A stretch of DNA of 45,444 nt from Bacteroidota bacterium (GTDB lineage Bacteria; Bacteroidota; Bacteroidia; Chitinophagales; Chitinophagaceae), in the NCBI GenBank assembly GCA_030706635.1, contig JAUZOD010000033.1, positions 1 through 45,444 on the forward strand, read 5' to 3'. The first letter of the stretch is position 1. Each line of letters begins with the position of its first letter. The notes below the pieces were generated by a model that was not told the DNA's origin, ran no database searches, and saw only the letters and a program-made list of their open reading frames with translations. The position numbers were made by a program, and so were the translations under genes. Shown here piece after piece: positions 1 through 8,569 of the stretch.

Positions 1-1509
1 TCCCGGCTTTATCTCCATTCCTTCCATTAAAAAAAGATTCTCCATTTCGTCCGGATCCTTTTCCAGGTCAAACAGTTCCCATTCATTCAATGTATAATAG
101 TAAATCAGTTTATATCGCTCCGTTCGAACGCCATAACAGGGCACCACCCAGTGCGGAGGGCCAAATTCATAGTAGTGATAATACATGGATTTGCGCCAGT
201 CTGCCGGCACATTACCCTTGAAAAGGGGAACCAGACTTTTTCCCTGCATATCAGCCGGAATGGGGAGATGGACCATATCCAGGATCGTCGGCGCATTATC
301 AATATTCACCACCCACGCATCGCTGGTGCTTCCCGGTTTTATTACACCGGGATAACGTATCAGCCAGGGCACACGCAAGGCTTCTTCATACATAAACCGT
401 TTATCAAACCATCCATGTTCACCAAGAAAAAATCCGTGATCTCCCGTAAAAACCACAATGGTGTTTTTAGCGAGTCCGGACTTATCCAGATAATCCAGTA
501 ACCTGCCAACATTATCGTCCTGGGCTTTCAACGTTGCCAGAAAATGCCGCATCAGTTGCTGATAGCTCCATTGCCGTCTCTGGCGTTTAGTGAGGTTCTT
601 CGGCGGATGAAAATCCATCATATCTTCTATCCGCATGCGGGCCTCCCTGGCGGCTGCCGAACGCGAATGATAATCGTCCCAGAAAGTGGCAGGTTCCGGA
701 ATGGTTACACTGTCATAAATATGTTCGTATTTATGCGGCGGATCAAAGGGACGATGATCACTAAAAAATTGTATCGCCATCAGGAACGGCCCGTTCTTCA
801 TTTCTTCCATTCCTTTGATGGCCAGGTCCGTCTCATTATCGGTTATATAACCCGGGTAATTCCTTTTCTGAATCTCCGTGCTCCCCAGGCTGGGGTTTTG
901 AAAGTAACCGGTGGAATCATAATAGGGCCCCCCTGCCCCATTTTTGAAAACAAAATAATCAAACCCCGCCAAGCCGGGATTTGACGCTTGCCCGTCCCGG
1001 GTTTCCAGATGCCATTTTCCGACAATGCCGGTTTTATATCCGTTTTGCTTCAGGATTCTGGCAAATGTTTCCTGAGACGGATCAAAAAAACTATTGGTTT
1101 GTCCTGCCGTTGTATTACCCGGATTCGTCAGCATTCCGTTGAGATGATCATATTTACCGGTCAGAAATGTGGCTCTGCTGGGGGCGCAAAGTGCGTTCGT
1201 ACAAAAGGAATTGCGGAATAACATGCCTTGCTTTGCAATCCGGTCTATATTCGGTGTTTGCATTAACCGGCTGCCGTAACAACTTAATACTTTCAACGGA
1301 ATTCCTTCCGTCGTGATCCAGAGGATATTGGGTCTGCTGTTAACACGAGTGGCTTTTTTACTTCCGCCAATTGATTCTGTTTGAACCGCAGAAGTGTTTT
1401 GAACAGGAACGTTTTGAATAATAAATGAAGCAAACATCAGACACAAACACAAGGCCACCGGTCCTTTAAGTCCTTTCTTTATGAAAATGGATCTTTTTAT
1501 CGCACCCAT
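1..1509 (-). CDS. S1-family sulfatase, exported, 3' end off the left edge
   Basis: The leftward reading frame starts with ATG at 1509 and stays open to position 1, so the C-terminus is missing. The N-terminus has a basic stretch and a hydrophobic segment (about residues 16-31) that fits a signal peptide. The sulfatase signature C-A-P-S-R-A begins at Cys108, the residue converted to formylglycine in this family. GKWH and F-T-G-D-H-G-F-F-L-G-E-H-G follow further on, so most of the active site is present. The usual acidic pair in the first motif (DD or ED after N-I-L-x-I) reads E-G at residues 68-69, so one calcium ligand appears altered. The protein probably removes sulfate esters from a polysaccharide or glycan in the periplasm. 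The exact substrate subfamily cannot be told. The neighbouring glycosidase/aldolase operon on the same strand supports a glycan role. A maturase would be needed and none is in the window. Confidence 0.9.
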   Translation of the reverse strand, partial: MGAIKRSIFIKKGLKGPVALCLCLMFASFIIQNVPVQNTSAVQTESIGGSKKATRVNSRPNILWITTEGIPLKVLSCYGSRLMQTPNIDRIAKQGMLFRNSFCTNALCAPSRATFLTGKYDHLNGMLTNPGNTTAGQTNSFFDPSQETFARILKQNGYKTGIVGKWHLETRDGQASNPGLAGFDYFVFKNGAGGPYYDSTGYFQNPSLGSTEIQKRNYPGYITDNETDLAIKGMEEMKNGPFLMAIQFFSDHRPFDPPHKYEHIYDSVTIPEPATFWDDYHSRSAAAREARMRIEDMMDFHPPKNLTKRQRRQWSYQQLMRHFLATLKAQDDNVGRLLDYLDKSGLAKNTIVVFTGDHGFFLGEHGWFDKRFMYEEALRVPWLIRYPGVIKPGSTSDAWVVNIDNAPTILDMVHLPIPADMQGKSLVPLFKGNVPADWRKSMYYHYYEFGPPHWVVPCYGVRTERYKLIYYYTLNEWELFDLEKDPDEMENLFLMEGMEIKPG

Positions 1510-1758
1510 GAGAATCATTATTATTTTCGTATAAACAACCTTACCGCCATGGATTGTCTTTTCCACTTCTCCCTGGAAGCAGACATTATAAGAAAGATAA
1601 TTAATTAAAATGAATTACTGTTTACTCCTGGCAACTTCGCTTTTACAATTCTTTGCTGCTCCGCTCAAAAGTCATCCTGTACAAAGCTCACTGATGACCG
1701 TTTAGTTTTTAAGCATTTACTGAAACAGAGGATTAACTTTGACAAAAACGAAAAGGCT
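1510..1758. other. Intergenic region between divergent sulfatase and cupin genes
   Basis: About 250 bases lie between divergent genes. It contains a 32-codon open frame at 1610-1705 with no other support, and a promoter-like box near the cupin start (listed separately). Nothing else is recognisable. Confidence 0.5.
1734..1741 (+). promoter_or_regulatory. Putative -7 box for the cupin gene
   Basis: TAACTTTG matches the Bacteroidota -7 consensus TAnnTTTG at every fixed position and ends 17 bases before the ATG. No clear TTG is found at the -33 spacing, so the promoter call is tentative and the leader would be very short. Confidence 0.35.
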
Positions 1759-2151
1759 ATGGAAGAAAAATTCAATGAGGCTACCAGACAGCGCCCCGAA
1801 GGCGACCGTGTAATGGATGCCACGATGGCTACTATCGGATTACCCTCATTTATAAAACAGATAAAGCAGGAGACAGCCTGGAAAGAAAGAGACCGGAATG
1901 CCATTACTCTTTACAAAACAAATGGCATGAGCATTGTCCTGGTCGCCTTGCATGCAGGGGCAGAAATGAAAACCCATACCGCGGATGGTATTATTAGCCT
2001 GCAGATAATTGAGGGAAGAATGAAATTCAATGCCGGCGACCGGTTTGTTGAATTAGATAAGGGAGAAATGCTGACACTTCATAAAGGTATCCCGCATAGT
2101 GTCGCAGCTATAGAGGAAACCGTTTTCTTACTTACGCTCGTTCCCCAATAA
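1759..2151 (+). CDS. Small cupin-domain protein
   Basis: A 130-aa cytosolic protein. Residues about 55-128 carry a single cupin beta-barrel pattern: H-A-G-A-E-M-K-T-H near residue 70, a glycine-rich turn at I-I-E-G-R, and the second cupin motif around G-D-R-F-V-E-L-D-K-G-E-M-L-T-L with a later H-K-G-I-P-H-S. The histidines could bind a metal. The first 50 residues are polar and of no known family. Proteins of this kind are often sensors or stress-associated; no reaction can be assigned. It converges with the aldolase gene with only 2 bases between the stop codons and is not part of the catabolic operon. Confidence 0.8.
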   Translation: MEEKFNEATRQRPEGDRVMDATMATIGLPSFIKQIKQETAWKERDRNAITLYKTNGMSIVLVALHAGAEMKTHTADGIISLQIIEGRMKFNAGDRFVELDKGEMLTLHKGIPHSVAAIEETVFLLTLVPQ

Positions 2152-2153
2152 TA

Positions 2154-2975
2154 TCAGACAACCAGGTTCTCTCCAGACCCCCCAGCAGCGATATCCCCCG
2201 CTGCTTCTTTAATAATAGCCATATCATGGCGAAGCCTTTGAAGGAAGAGGGCAATGTCAAAACTATGCACGACGATGTTAGCGCCCTCTTTCATCCATTT
2301 CACCTGACGCTCCGGTTCCAGGGAAAAATGAATTCCTATGTGCAGCCCCCTGGCCCGTGTTTTATGGATAATTGTTTTTACCGCCGCCTCGAAATCGGGA
2401 TGATCATACTGCTCTGCAAGGTCCAGGCTTACAGAAAGATCGTGGGGACCAATAAATACTGCATCTAACCCTTGTGTATCCAGCAATTCGTCCAGATTCT
2501 CCATGGCGGGTACGCTTTCAATATTGGCAATACACATATTGGCGGTATTATAATCGTTCACATATTCACGCAACCGGGGGGACATCGGCTTGCTGCCATT
2601 CAGATATTGCTCCAGTAACTGGCCCTTCAAAGGACGATATTTCACCGCCCCGGCCAAATCAACAAACTGGGCTTTCGACTCCAGATAAGGCGCAACAATT
2701 CCCGCGGCACCAGCATCGATTGCCTGACAGGCCAGATAAGGGTCCGGGGAGGGTATGCGCACCACCGGTGTAATTTCGTTGGCTTTGAACAACTGACAAA
2801 GCAAGGAAAGTTCGGTTCTGCCCAGCGGGATATGCTCGGTATCTATAAAAACAAAGTCCAGTCCCACACTTTTGATCGCCCCGGGCCACATGGGCCCGGT
2901 AGATGTAATACAGGTTCCATATACATTTTTGCCTGCATTCAACTTTTCCAGTAAAGCATTCTTTTTCCGTTTCAT
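2154..2975 (-). CDS. HpcH/HpaI-family aldolase (2-keto-3-deoxy acid aldolase type)
   Basis: A 273-aa class II (metal-dependent) aldolase of the HpcH/HpaI superfamily. D-F-V-F-I-D-T-E-H at residues 40-48 supplies the catalytic His48. I-A-N-I-E-S carries the metal-binding Glu, and F-I-G-P-H-D-L-S-V-S-L-D carries the metal-binding Asp region. Family members reversibly cleave 2-keto-3-deoxy acids such as 2-keto-3-deoxyglucarate or 4-hydroxy-2-oxoheptanedioate to pyruvate plus an aldehyde. The substrate here cannot be fixed from sequence. It is the last gene of the leftward operon, 9 bases after the glycosidase-like gene, which fits the final cleavage step of a sugar-acid pathway. Confidence 0.85.
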   Translation of the reverse strand: MKRKKNALLEKLNAGKNVYGTCITSTGPMWPGAIKSVGLDFVFIDTEHIPLGRTELSLLCQLFKANEITPVVRIPSPDPYLACQAIDAGAAGIVAPYLESKAQFVDLAGAVKYRPLKGQLLEQYLNGSKPMSPRLREYVNDYNTANMCIANIESVPAMENLDELLDTQGLDAVFIGPHDLSVSLDLAEQYDHPDFEAAVKTIIHKTRARGLHIGIHFSLEPERQVKWMKEGANIVVHSFDIALFLQRLRHDMAIIKEAAGDIAAGGSGENLVV

Positions 2976-2984
2976 ACAAAATAT

Positions 2985-5411
2985 TTATTTTTTTATCAGC
3001 CACATCTCGGTCACCTGTGATCCCCGGTCCTTCTCGTCACAAGTCCAGACAAAGGTCACCTTTCCGTTTTTTATTGCAGATCGCGGCAAATCAAATTCAT
3101 ATTCTGGCTGCACGCCCGTTTGAATGAAATCATGAACCAGATATCCGCTTTCTGTCATCATCTTCATCCGTGATTTGAACCGTCCGGTGTACACGATGCG
3201 AATTCGATAATCAGAATGGGAATCCAGTCCATTGTAATGAATCTTCAGCGGCACACCGTACAAAGTCATCGCCTGATTCTTCCAGCTTATCGGAACGATC
3301 CGGCCTTTCGATCCGGGATCGGCAGGATTAGCCAGCCAGCTGAGCCCCTTCACTCCAGTTCCGAAACCGGTATGCGGCGATTCCAGGTTACCCGGATCTT
3401 CTGCCCAGGATAATTTTCCCGGCACAATGCGGTGCCAGCTTTGCGGATCAGCAAAATGGTCATAGAAGCCACCGGGCCCGGGATCATCGCGATGAATTAT
3501 TTTCCCGATCTCTTTTATTTTCTCTTCTGCCGTTCCTGCTTTTTCAATGGCTGAAAGCTTTTCCAGCAACCAGGGTGCATCCGTTAAGGGGAAGTCAATA
3601 AAATCAATGAAGTTGCCACGCTCCTGCATGCCCCCATGTCTTTTGACCGTTAGCTGCGCCCCGATACTTTTATACAGCGAGTCTGCCAGCGCAAGACATC
3701 TTGCTTTATAGTCAGGCAGAACCGGCGTACTTAGCGCCAGTCCCAGGATCTCCCTTGCCTTCTTAACCGCGTCATTCAACTGATCCGGCTTTGCCGACAG
3801 CAATACATCTTTCGCTTCCTGTTCAAGCTCCGTTTCATAAATCAGCCGGCGCCTGGTGTAAGCATCAAAATACGCCCGGATCAGACACATCTGGAACCGG
3901 GGATTTCGCAGGAGTGCAGGCGATGCCTGTTGTTCCATGCGTTGCCATTGGAGCAAAGTCAGGCTGACGCTTGCATTCGTGATGGCAGGTCCCCGCATAT
4001 TGTTTTCCAGGGCTGCAATGCCCTGCGCCGCCGCCTCTGTAAAATCAGGACCAATAAAAAAACGCGCATAATCCCGCAAGGTTTCCATGACCGGTGATCC
4101 GGGGTTCCAGTCCTGACCCGTCCATACAAATTTATTCACGTCATCATTTGTGCCTTCTGAGTAACTGATGCTCCCGATGCAATATTTTTCAACGGCCTCA
4201 TGAATTGTTTTTTCATCATCCGGTCTTGGATTGATACATTCCCTGCCCAAGGTAACCGCCCAGGCAGGATCCCAATGCGGAACCGGGTACTCACAATTCA
4301 GAGAATGCGTGATGTCCGGGTAATGGCGGATGGGAATAGACGGGTTTACCAACTGACGAAGTCTTTTTATGGGAATTTTTACCCAGGGACCGAAAACGAC
4401 ACCGCCAAACCAGGGATATTGTTTGTTAACCTGCGCAAAAAATTCGTCGAACCAATGCTGGTCGGTATTGAACCCCTGCGGCGATACCCATATCTTCGCC
4501 TCCGGATGATATTTTCTCAGCACCACGGCCTCTTTCTCCAGCCAGTGAAATAAAACATCGGGGGTCAGATCCCCCGGATCTCCGCCTGGCACGAAAACCG
4601 CATTCAGCCTGGGAAGGGAAGAAAATACATTTTCTCTTTCCCGGAGTTCAGTTTGGATTGAATCGGGATTTTCATAATCTTTTCCTACGTTGGGATACCA
4701 CATCCATACATCCAGTCCATACTCTTTACAAATCCGCGACTGCTCAACGATCATTTTTGCCGGTGGCAACACCATATGCTGACTGGTTGGGATATCATCC
4801 GTACGGGGAGGGAGAATTTCTATGCTATTGGCTCCAAACAAAGCCAGGTCCCGGATATATTGATCGAACATGGCCACCGTAAAGGCATCATAAGCGTTGG
4901 TCTTGGGACGATAACCCAACTGATGACCCCGTAAAGGGTAAAAGGGATTTGAGCCAACCGAAATATCCGTCTTCAATTCAACGCGGCCCGGACGCATCTC
5001 CAACTTTCTCAATAAATAACCCACTCCGTATAATAAGCCCCGGGGATCTTTGCCCGAGATCAATAAAGTTCTGTCCGCGTCCATCACTGCAACCCGATAC
5101 CCTTCTGTACCGATCACGGGCAACGATGCCAAAGCTTTTCGCTGATTTTCAGAAAGGCCGGACAAATCGTTTGCGTCAATCAGTATTATGGCGGCGAGAC
5201 CGGATGATGTTTTCTTATTGGTTACCGTCAGCCGGATGCCCGTTCTCTTCTGGATTTCCTCCTGAAGCACTACCGGCGTTCGCAGCAGGAAGTTTTTATC
5301 GGCGGTCAGGCATACGATTTTTGCCGCCGACAAATCGAGCAGCTGCGCCTGTATTTGCTGAACCAGCAAGGAAAAAATAACAAGGACAAATCCTGCTCTC
5401 GCGATCTTCAT
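2985..5411 (-). CDS. Secreted glycoside-hydrolase-like protein (GH67/GH20-like N-domain plus TIM barrel)
   Basis: An 808-aa protein with a signal peptide (cleavage after Q-I-Q-A-Q, about residue 22). Residues 25-150 resemble the alpha/beta domain that precedes the barrel in alpha-glucuronidases and hexosaminidases; the typical G-V-G-Y-L-L-R-K-L is present. A TIM-barrel-like region follows, starting at P-L-R-G-H-Q-L-G-Y-R and including V-W-M-W-Y-P, F-V-P-G-G-D-P-G-D, W-V-S-P-Q-G-F, R-H-Y-P-D-I-T-H and S-Y-S-E-G-T-N-D-D, with several candidate acidic catalytic residues. A helical stretch and a C-terminal beta-rich domain complete it. I cannot name the GH family or substrate with confidence. Co-location with a symporter, an aldolase and a sulfatase suggests hydrolysis of an acidic or substituted glycan outside the cytoplasm. 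Confidence 0.7.
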   Translation of the reverse strand: MKIARAGFVLVIFSLLVQQIQAQLLDLSAAKIVCLTADKNFLLRTPVVLQEEIQKRTGIRLTVTNKKTSSGLAAIILIDANDLSGLSENQRKALASLPVIGTEGYRVAVMDADRTLLISGKDPRGLLYGVGYLLRKLEMRPGRVELKTDISVGSNPFYPLRGHQLGYRPKTNAYDAFTVAMFDQYIRDLALFGANSIEILPPRTDDIPTSQHMVLPPAKMIVEQSRICKEYGLDVWMWYPNVGKDYENPDSIQTELRERENVFSSLPRLNAVFVPGGDPGDLTPDVLFHWLEKEAVVLRKYHPEAKIWVSPQGFNTDQHWFDEFFAQVNKQYPWFGGVVFGPWVKIPIKRLRQLVNPSIPIRHYPDITHSLNCEYPVPHWDPAWAVTLGRECINPRPDDEKTIHEAVEKYCIGSISYSEGTNDDVNKFVWTGQDWNPGSPVMETLRDYARFFIGPDFTEAAAQGIAALENNMRGPAITNASVSLTLLQWQRMEQQASPALLRNPRFQMCLIRAYFDAYTRRRLIYETELEQEAKDVLLSAKPDQLNDAVKKAREILGLALSTPVLPDYKARCLALADSLYKSIGAQLTVKRHGGMQERGNFIDFIDFPLTDAPWLLEKLSAIEKAGTAEEKIKEIGKIIHRDDPGPGGFYDHFADPQSWHRIVPGKLSWAEDPGNLESPHTGFGTGVKGLSWLANPADPGSKGRIVPISWKNQAMTLYGVPLKIHYNGLDSHSDYRIRIVYTGRFKSRMKMMTESGYLVHDFIQTGVQPEYEFDLPRSAIKNGKVTFVWTCDEKDRGSQVTEMWLIKK

Positions 5412-5475
5412 ATTTAAATGAATAATTTTTTTTCGTTTATGAAATTAAATCGTCACTCCGGAATGACTGATCATT

Positions 5476-6807
5476 TTATGTGTTCTCCGAAAGATTTATA
5501 AGAAATATCTGCAAAAACCCGGCAGGATCATTTTTGTGCTGCCCTGCTTTGACGCGACGGTTATAACAAATCATTGAACCGTTGTTGGACCAGACGATTG
5601 ATCCGTCAGGTTTCTCCTCGTCTGAAAACCGTTCAGAGACACGCACGGTCCTTCCATTGTCAATTTCAGTGATCCATACCGCATTATCCCCGGAATAGGC
5701 AGCAAATTTATCATCTGGGCTGAAATTAAATGGGCCCTGGATAGAAAATGAATTGTTCGTCAGCTGACGTATTGATCCGTCCAGTGACGAAATTCCGAAT
5801 AACTGAATAAGTCCCTGGTCGTCTGCAGCTAAAAATCCGACCAAATTTCCATCGGTCGTGGACCTCAGCCAGTGACGGGGTTTCGGGCTCACTCCCCTTT
5901 TGGTAAAACTGATCCTTCGGGTTTTGACGCCCCGGGGTACGCGCGGTCGGCGGGACGGGTCATTCCCCGCCGGTTCAGCAACTGCTGCCTCCAGAATATC
6001 CTCCGGAATATCCGCTATAAAAATTTCCGTCTTTATTGCACCGTCAGCATCACGAACATTTCCCTGGAATGCAATCGCAAGGCGTTGCATGGAACCATCG
6101 CCTTTATGGTATCCGTTTTTACCGATCCAGCCTTCGTCAAAAGCTTTCTCAATTTCGTCCGATCCGGGTACCGGATGATCCGTGACTTCAGCCAGAAGAA
6201 AAGAAAAACACGAGCCGCTGTTATTTTCAAAACTGCCATCGTCTTTTACAATTACCGGATGTCCCGTTACCATCACGCCGACCGTTCTGAGATCTCTAAC
6301 CGGTTTTCCCTGCTTCTCCAATTGTTCCAGCAGGTAATCGTTATAAGTAAAACTGAGCCATTGGCCATCACCGCTCCAGCAATGGGCATGGGTACCGCCC
6401 CGCAAGGCGCCGGGAATAAAAGGAGGCACAATGGTTCGGGCATCCATAAATACCGGAACAAACGGTTTGCTCACCTCAATGGCGACCCCCGTACGTCGTG
6501 TAAATGAATACGGTTTTTCTTTATTGGCATTCCGGATGCCGTGAATAAATATGACACGGTCCGCTACCGGAGAAAAACTTACGGCACCCACACCGGGTCC
6601 AAAAGCAGTCTGATTTTCGGTCTTATAAAGGCTTGTGATTTCTTCGCTACGAATATTGACCATGGCGATTTCGCCGGCTCCCATGATCCCGCCATCATCA
6701 TTGCGGCTGTCATATACAATCCACTGGTCGTCTGGAGAAAAGCAATGACTGCTGTTGGTACAATGCCCGGAATGGTCATGAGTTAACTGAACTTCTTTAT
6801 ACATCAT
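5476..6807 (-). CDS. DUF3748 (YidR-like) beta-propeller protein
   Basis: A 443-aa protein with repeated TolB/WD40-like blades, for example H-C-F-S-P-D-D-Q-W-I-V-Y-D-S-R near residue 25 and N-F-S-P-D-D-K-F-A-A-Y-S near the C-terminus. The opening K-E-V-Q-L-T-H and the blade spacing fit the DUF3748 family that includes Escherichia coli YidR, whose function is unknown. There is no signal peptide, so it is probably cytosolic. It lies 18 bases after the symporter gene and 64 bases before the glycosidase-like gene, all on the same strand, which ties it to the same pathway. A lactonase or sugar-binding role would be a guess. Confidence 0.8.
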   Translation of the reverse strand: MMYKEVQLTHDHSGHCTNSSHCFSPDDQWIVYDSRNDDGGIMGAGEIAMVNIRSEEITSLYKTENQTAFGPGVGAVSFSPVADRVIFIHGIRNANKEKPYSFTRRTGVAIEVSKPFVPVFMDARTIVPPFIPGALRGGTHAHCWSGDGQWLSFTYNDYLLEQLEKQGKPVRDLRTVGVMVTGHPVIVKDDGSFENNSGSCFSFLLAEVTDHPVPGSDEIEKAFDEGWIGKNGYHKGDGSMQRLAIAFQGNVRDADGAIKTEIFIADIPEDILEAAVAEPAGNDPSRRPRVPRGVKTRRISFTKRGVSPKPRHWLRSTTDGNLVGFLAADDQGLIQLFGISSLDGSIRQLTNNSFSIQGPFNFSPDDKFAAYSGDNAVWITEIDNGRTVRVSERFSDEEKPDGSIVWSNNGSMICYNRRVKAGQHKNDPAGFLQIFLINLSENT

Positions 6808-6825
6808 CGGTCTTGTTAAAATGTT

Positions 6826-8397
6826 TTAAATTTTTTCTAAAGCATTATCCGAGCCTTGAATTTTTGTATATATTATCCCCGCCAGGAATATTGACAATGT
6901 TCCGATCACGATGATCATGTTGGTGTTAAATGGACTTCTCAGCCACGCATACGAAGAAGGCAGCTGACCAGAGAACGTCATCCAGAAAATGACGAGCACA
7001 CCAATCACTGCTGCAAAAATAGCGGCATGGTTCTTCGTTTGTTTGCTCAGGATGCCCAGCAGGAAGATGCCCAGCATGCCCGCTGCGAAAATACCCGAAA
7101 GTACCCACCACATATCCAGAATGCTTTTGGCGCCGGTCATCGCAACACCAGTAATCATACCCAGGAGGCCGAACGCAACTGTGCCGGCATAAAGGACGCG
7201 GAGCCGCTGTTTTTCAGAAGCTTTCTTATTGAAGTAGCGCCGGTAAATATCCTCCGAAAAAACCGTAGCTGACGAATTCATTCCGCTGCTGATTGTGCTC
7301 ATGGCGGCAGACATAATGGCGGCAATGATAAGCCCGACCAAACCCGCTGGTAAACGCGTCACAATAAAATTCGGCATTACCTTATCTCCGTAATCAGAAG
7401 GTTGAAGGGTGGCTGCAAGCTGGTGGATTTGTGATTGCACAGCGCCCACCGGCAATCGTTCCCGGGCAACCTGCTCCTTCACCACGGCCAGCATGTCAGG
7501 ATGCACATTATAGTAAGAAAAAAGACAGGTGCCGATGAAGAAAAAAAGCAGGGAAGCCGGCACATACAACCATACGCAAAGCCATAAAGAACGTGAAGCC
7601 GCTTTGGATGTTTTTGCCGCATGATAACGCTGTACATAATTCTGGTCCATCCCAAAATTATTCAGATTGATAAAGAAGCCGTACAGAAGGATCACCCAGA
7701 ATGTTGAATGTTTAAAATCCAGCGAAAAACTGCCGAGGCTGAATTTATCTGACTGTCGACCCACATCCATTATTCTGGAAAATCCGCCCGGCATGTCCTT
7801 GATCACCACGTAGATGATCAGCATGGCCCCGAAGGTTTTGATAACGGCCTGCACTACTTCGGTCCATATTACCGCTTCAATTCCCCCCATAACGGTATAC
7901 AGGATAATGCACAGTCCCACCACCAGCATCACCGAAGTCATGGAAAAGCCGGTAAGCGCCTGCAGGGTCAGCGCAATCCCGAAAAAAATGGATCCCATGC
8001 GGGCCAGCTGGGTCAACAAAAAGCACACAACGGCATAGGTCCTTGCCCAGGAGCCAAACCGGTGCTCCAGGTGTGTGTAGGCTGATACTTCTCCTGTGGT
8101 GCGATAAAAGGGAACAAAATATTTCACCGCTACCCAGGCGGCCAGGGGCATAGACAGGCTGAAAACAAAGCTATTCCAGTTTCCGCCGTAGGCCTTACCC
8201 GGAACACCCAGAAAAGTATTACTGCTAAGGAAAGTGGCGTAAATGGAAATGCCGATCGCCCATCCGGGGATTGTTCCCTTTGCACTGGTAAACTGTTCTG
8301 CATCCCCGTTCTTTCGGGAGAAATAGGCGCCTACCAGCAACATTCCCAACAGATAAACGGCAATGATGCTAAAATCCAATAATGGCAAACTCTTCAT
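6826..8397 (-). CDS. Sodium:solute symporter (SSS family)
   Basis: A 523-aa integral membrane protein with about 13 predicted transmembrane helices. The family hallmark G-G-I-E-A-V-I-W-T-E-V-V-Q occurs near residue 168. The N-terminal F-S-I-I-A-V-Y-L-L-G-M and the motif S-T-I-S-S-G-M-N-S near residue 365 are also typical of SSS transporters for sugars, sialic acid and other acids. It should drive Na+-coupled uptake of the product released by the exported glycosidase. It is the first gene of the leftward operon and is divergent from the DapA-family gene. Confidence 0.9.
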   Translation of the reverse strand: MKSLPLLDFSIIAVYLLGMLLVGAYFSRKNGDAEQFTSAKGTIPGWAIGISIYATFLSSNTFLGVPGKAYGGNWNSFVFSLSMPLAAWVAVKYFVPFYRTTGEVSAYTHLEHRFGSWARTYAVVCFLLTQLARMGSIFFGIALTLQALTGFSMTSVMLVVGLCIILYTVMGGIEAVIWTEVVQAVIKTFGAMLIIYVVIKDMPGGFSRIMDVGRQSDKFSLGSFSLDFKHSTFWVILLYGFFINLNNFGMDQNYVQRYHAAKTSKAASRSLWLCVWLYVPASLLFFFIGTCLFSYYNVHPDMLAVVKEQVARERLPVGAVQSQIHQLAATLQPSDYGDKVMPNFIVTRLPAGLVGLIIAAIMSAAMSTISSGMNSSATVFSEDIYRRYFNKKASEKQRLRVLYAGTVAFGLLGMITGVAMTGAKSILDMWWVLSGIFAAGMLGIFLLGILSKQTKNHAAIFAAVIGVLVIFWMTFSGQLPSSYAWLRSPFNTNMIIVIGTLSIFLAGIIYTKIQGSDNALEKI

Positions 8398-8463
8398 GAA
8401 AAAAATAGATTCAAAAATGGAAAGTCAATGATTGCGGTGTAAAATACTACCATAAGCAGAATC

Positions 8464-8491
8464 TTTGCATCATACAACCGAAACTATTTTG
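8464..8491 (+). promoter_or_regulatory. Candidate promoter for the DapA-family gene
   Basis: TTTG at 8464-8467 is followed after exactly 17 bases by TATTTTG at 8485-8491. This is one base short of the Bacteroidota TTTG-N17-TAnnTTTG pattern. It would leave a leader of about 70 bases before the ATG at 8570. The match is imperfect. No clear promoter for the divergent symporter was seen in the same 172-base gap. Confidence 0.35.
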
Positions 8492-8569
8492 ATTCGAACC
8501 GGGAAAGTTGCATTATTTTTTGATAATTTGTGCCTCTGAAGGTCCATTCATTTACCCTAAAAGATATCT

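Noticed and set aside
1610-1705. 32-codon open frame with a hydrophobic start between sulfatase and cupin
   Set aside because: Too short, no ribosome site or conservation evidence; kept only as a note.
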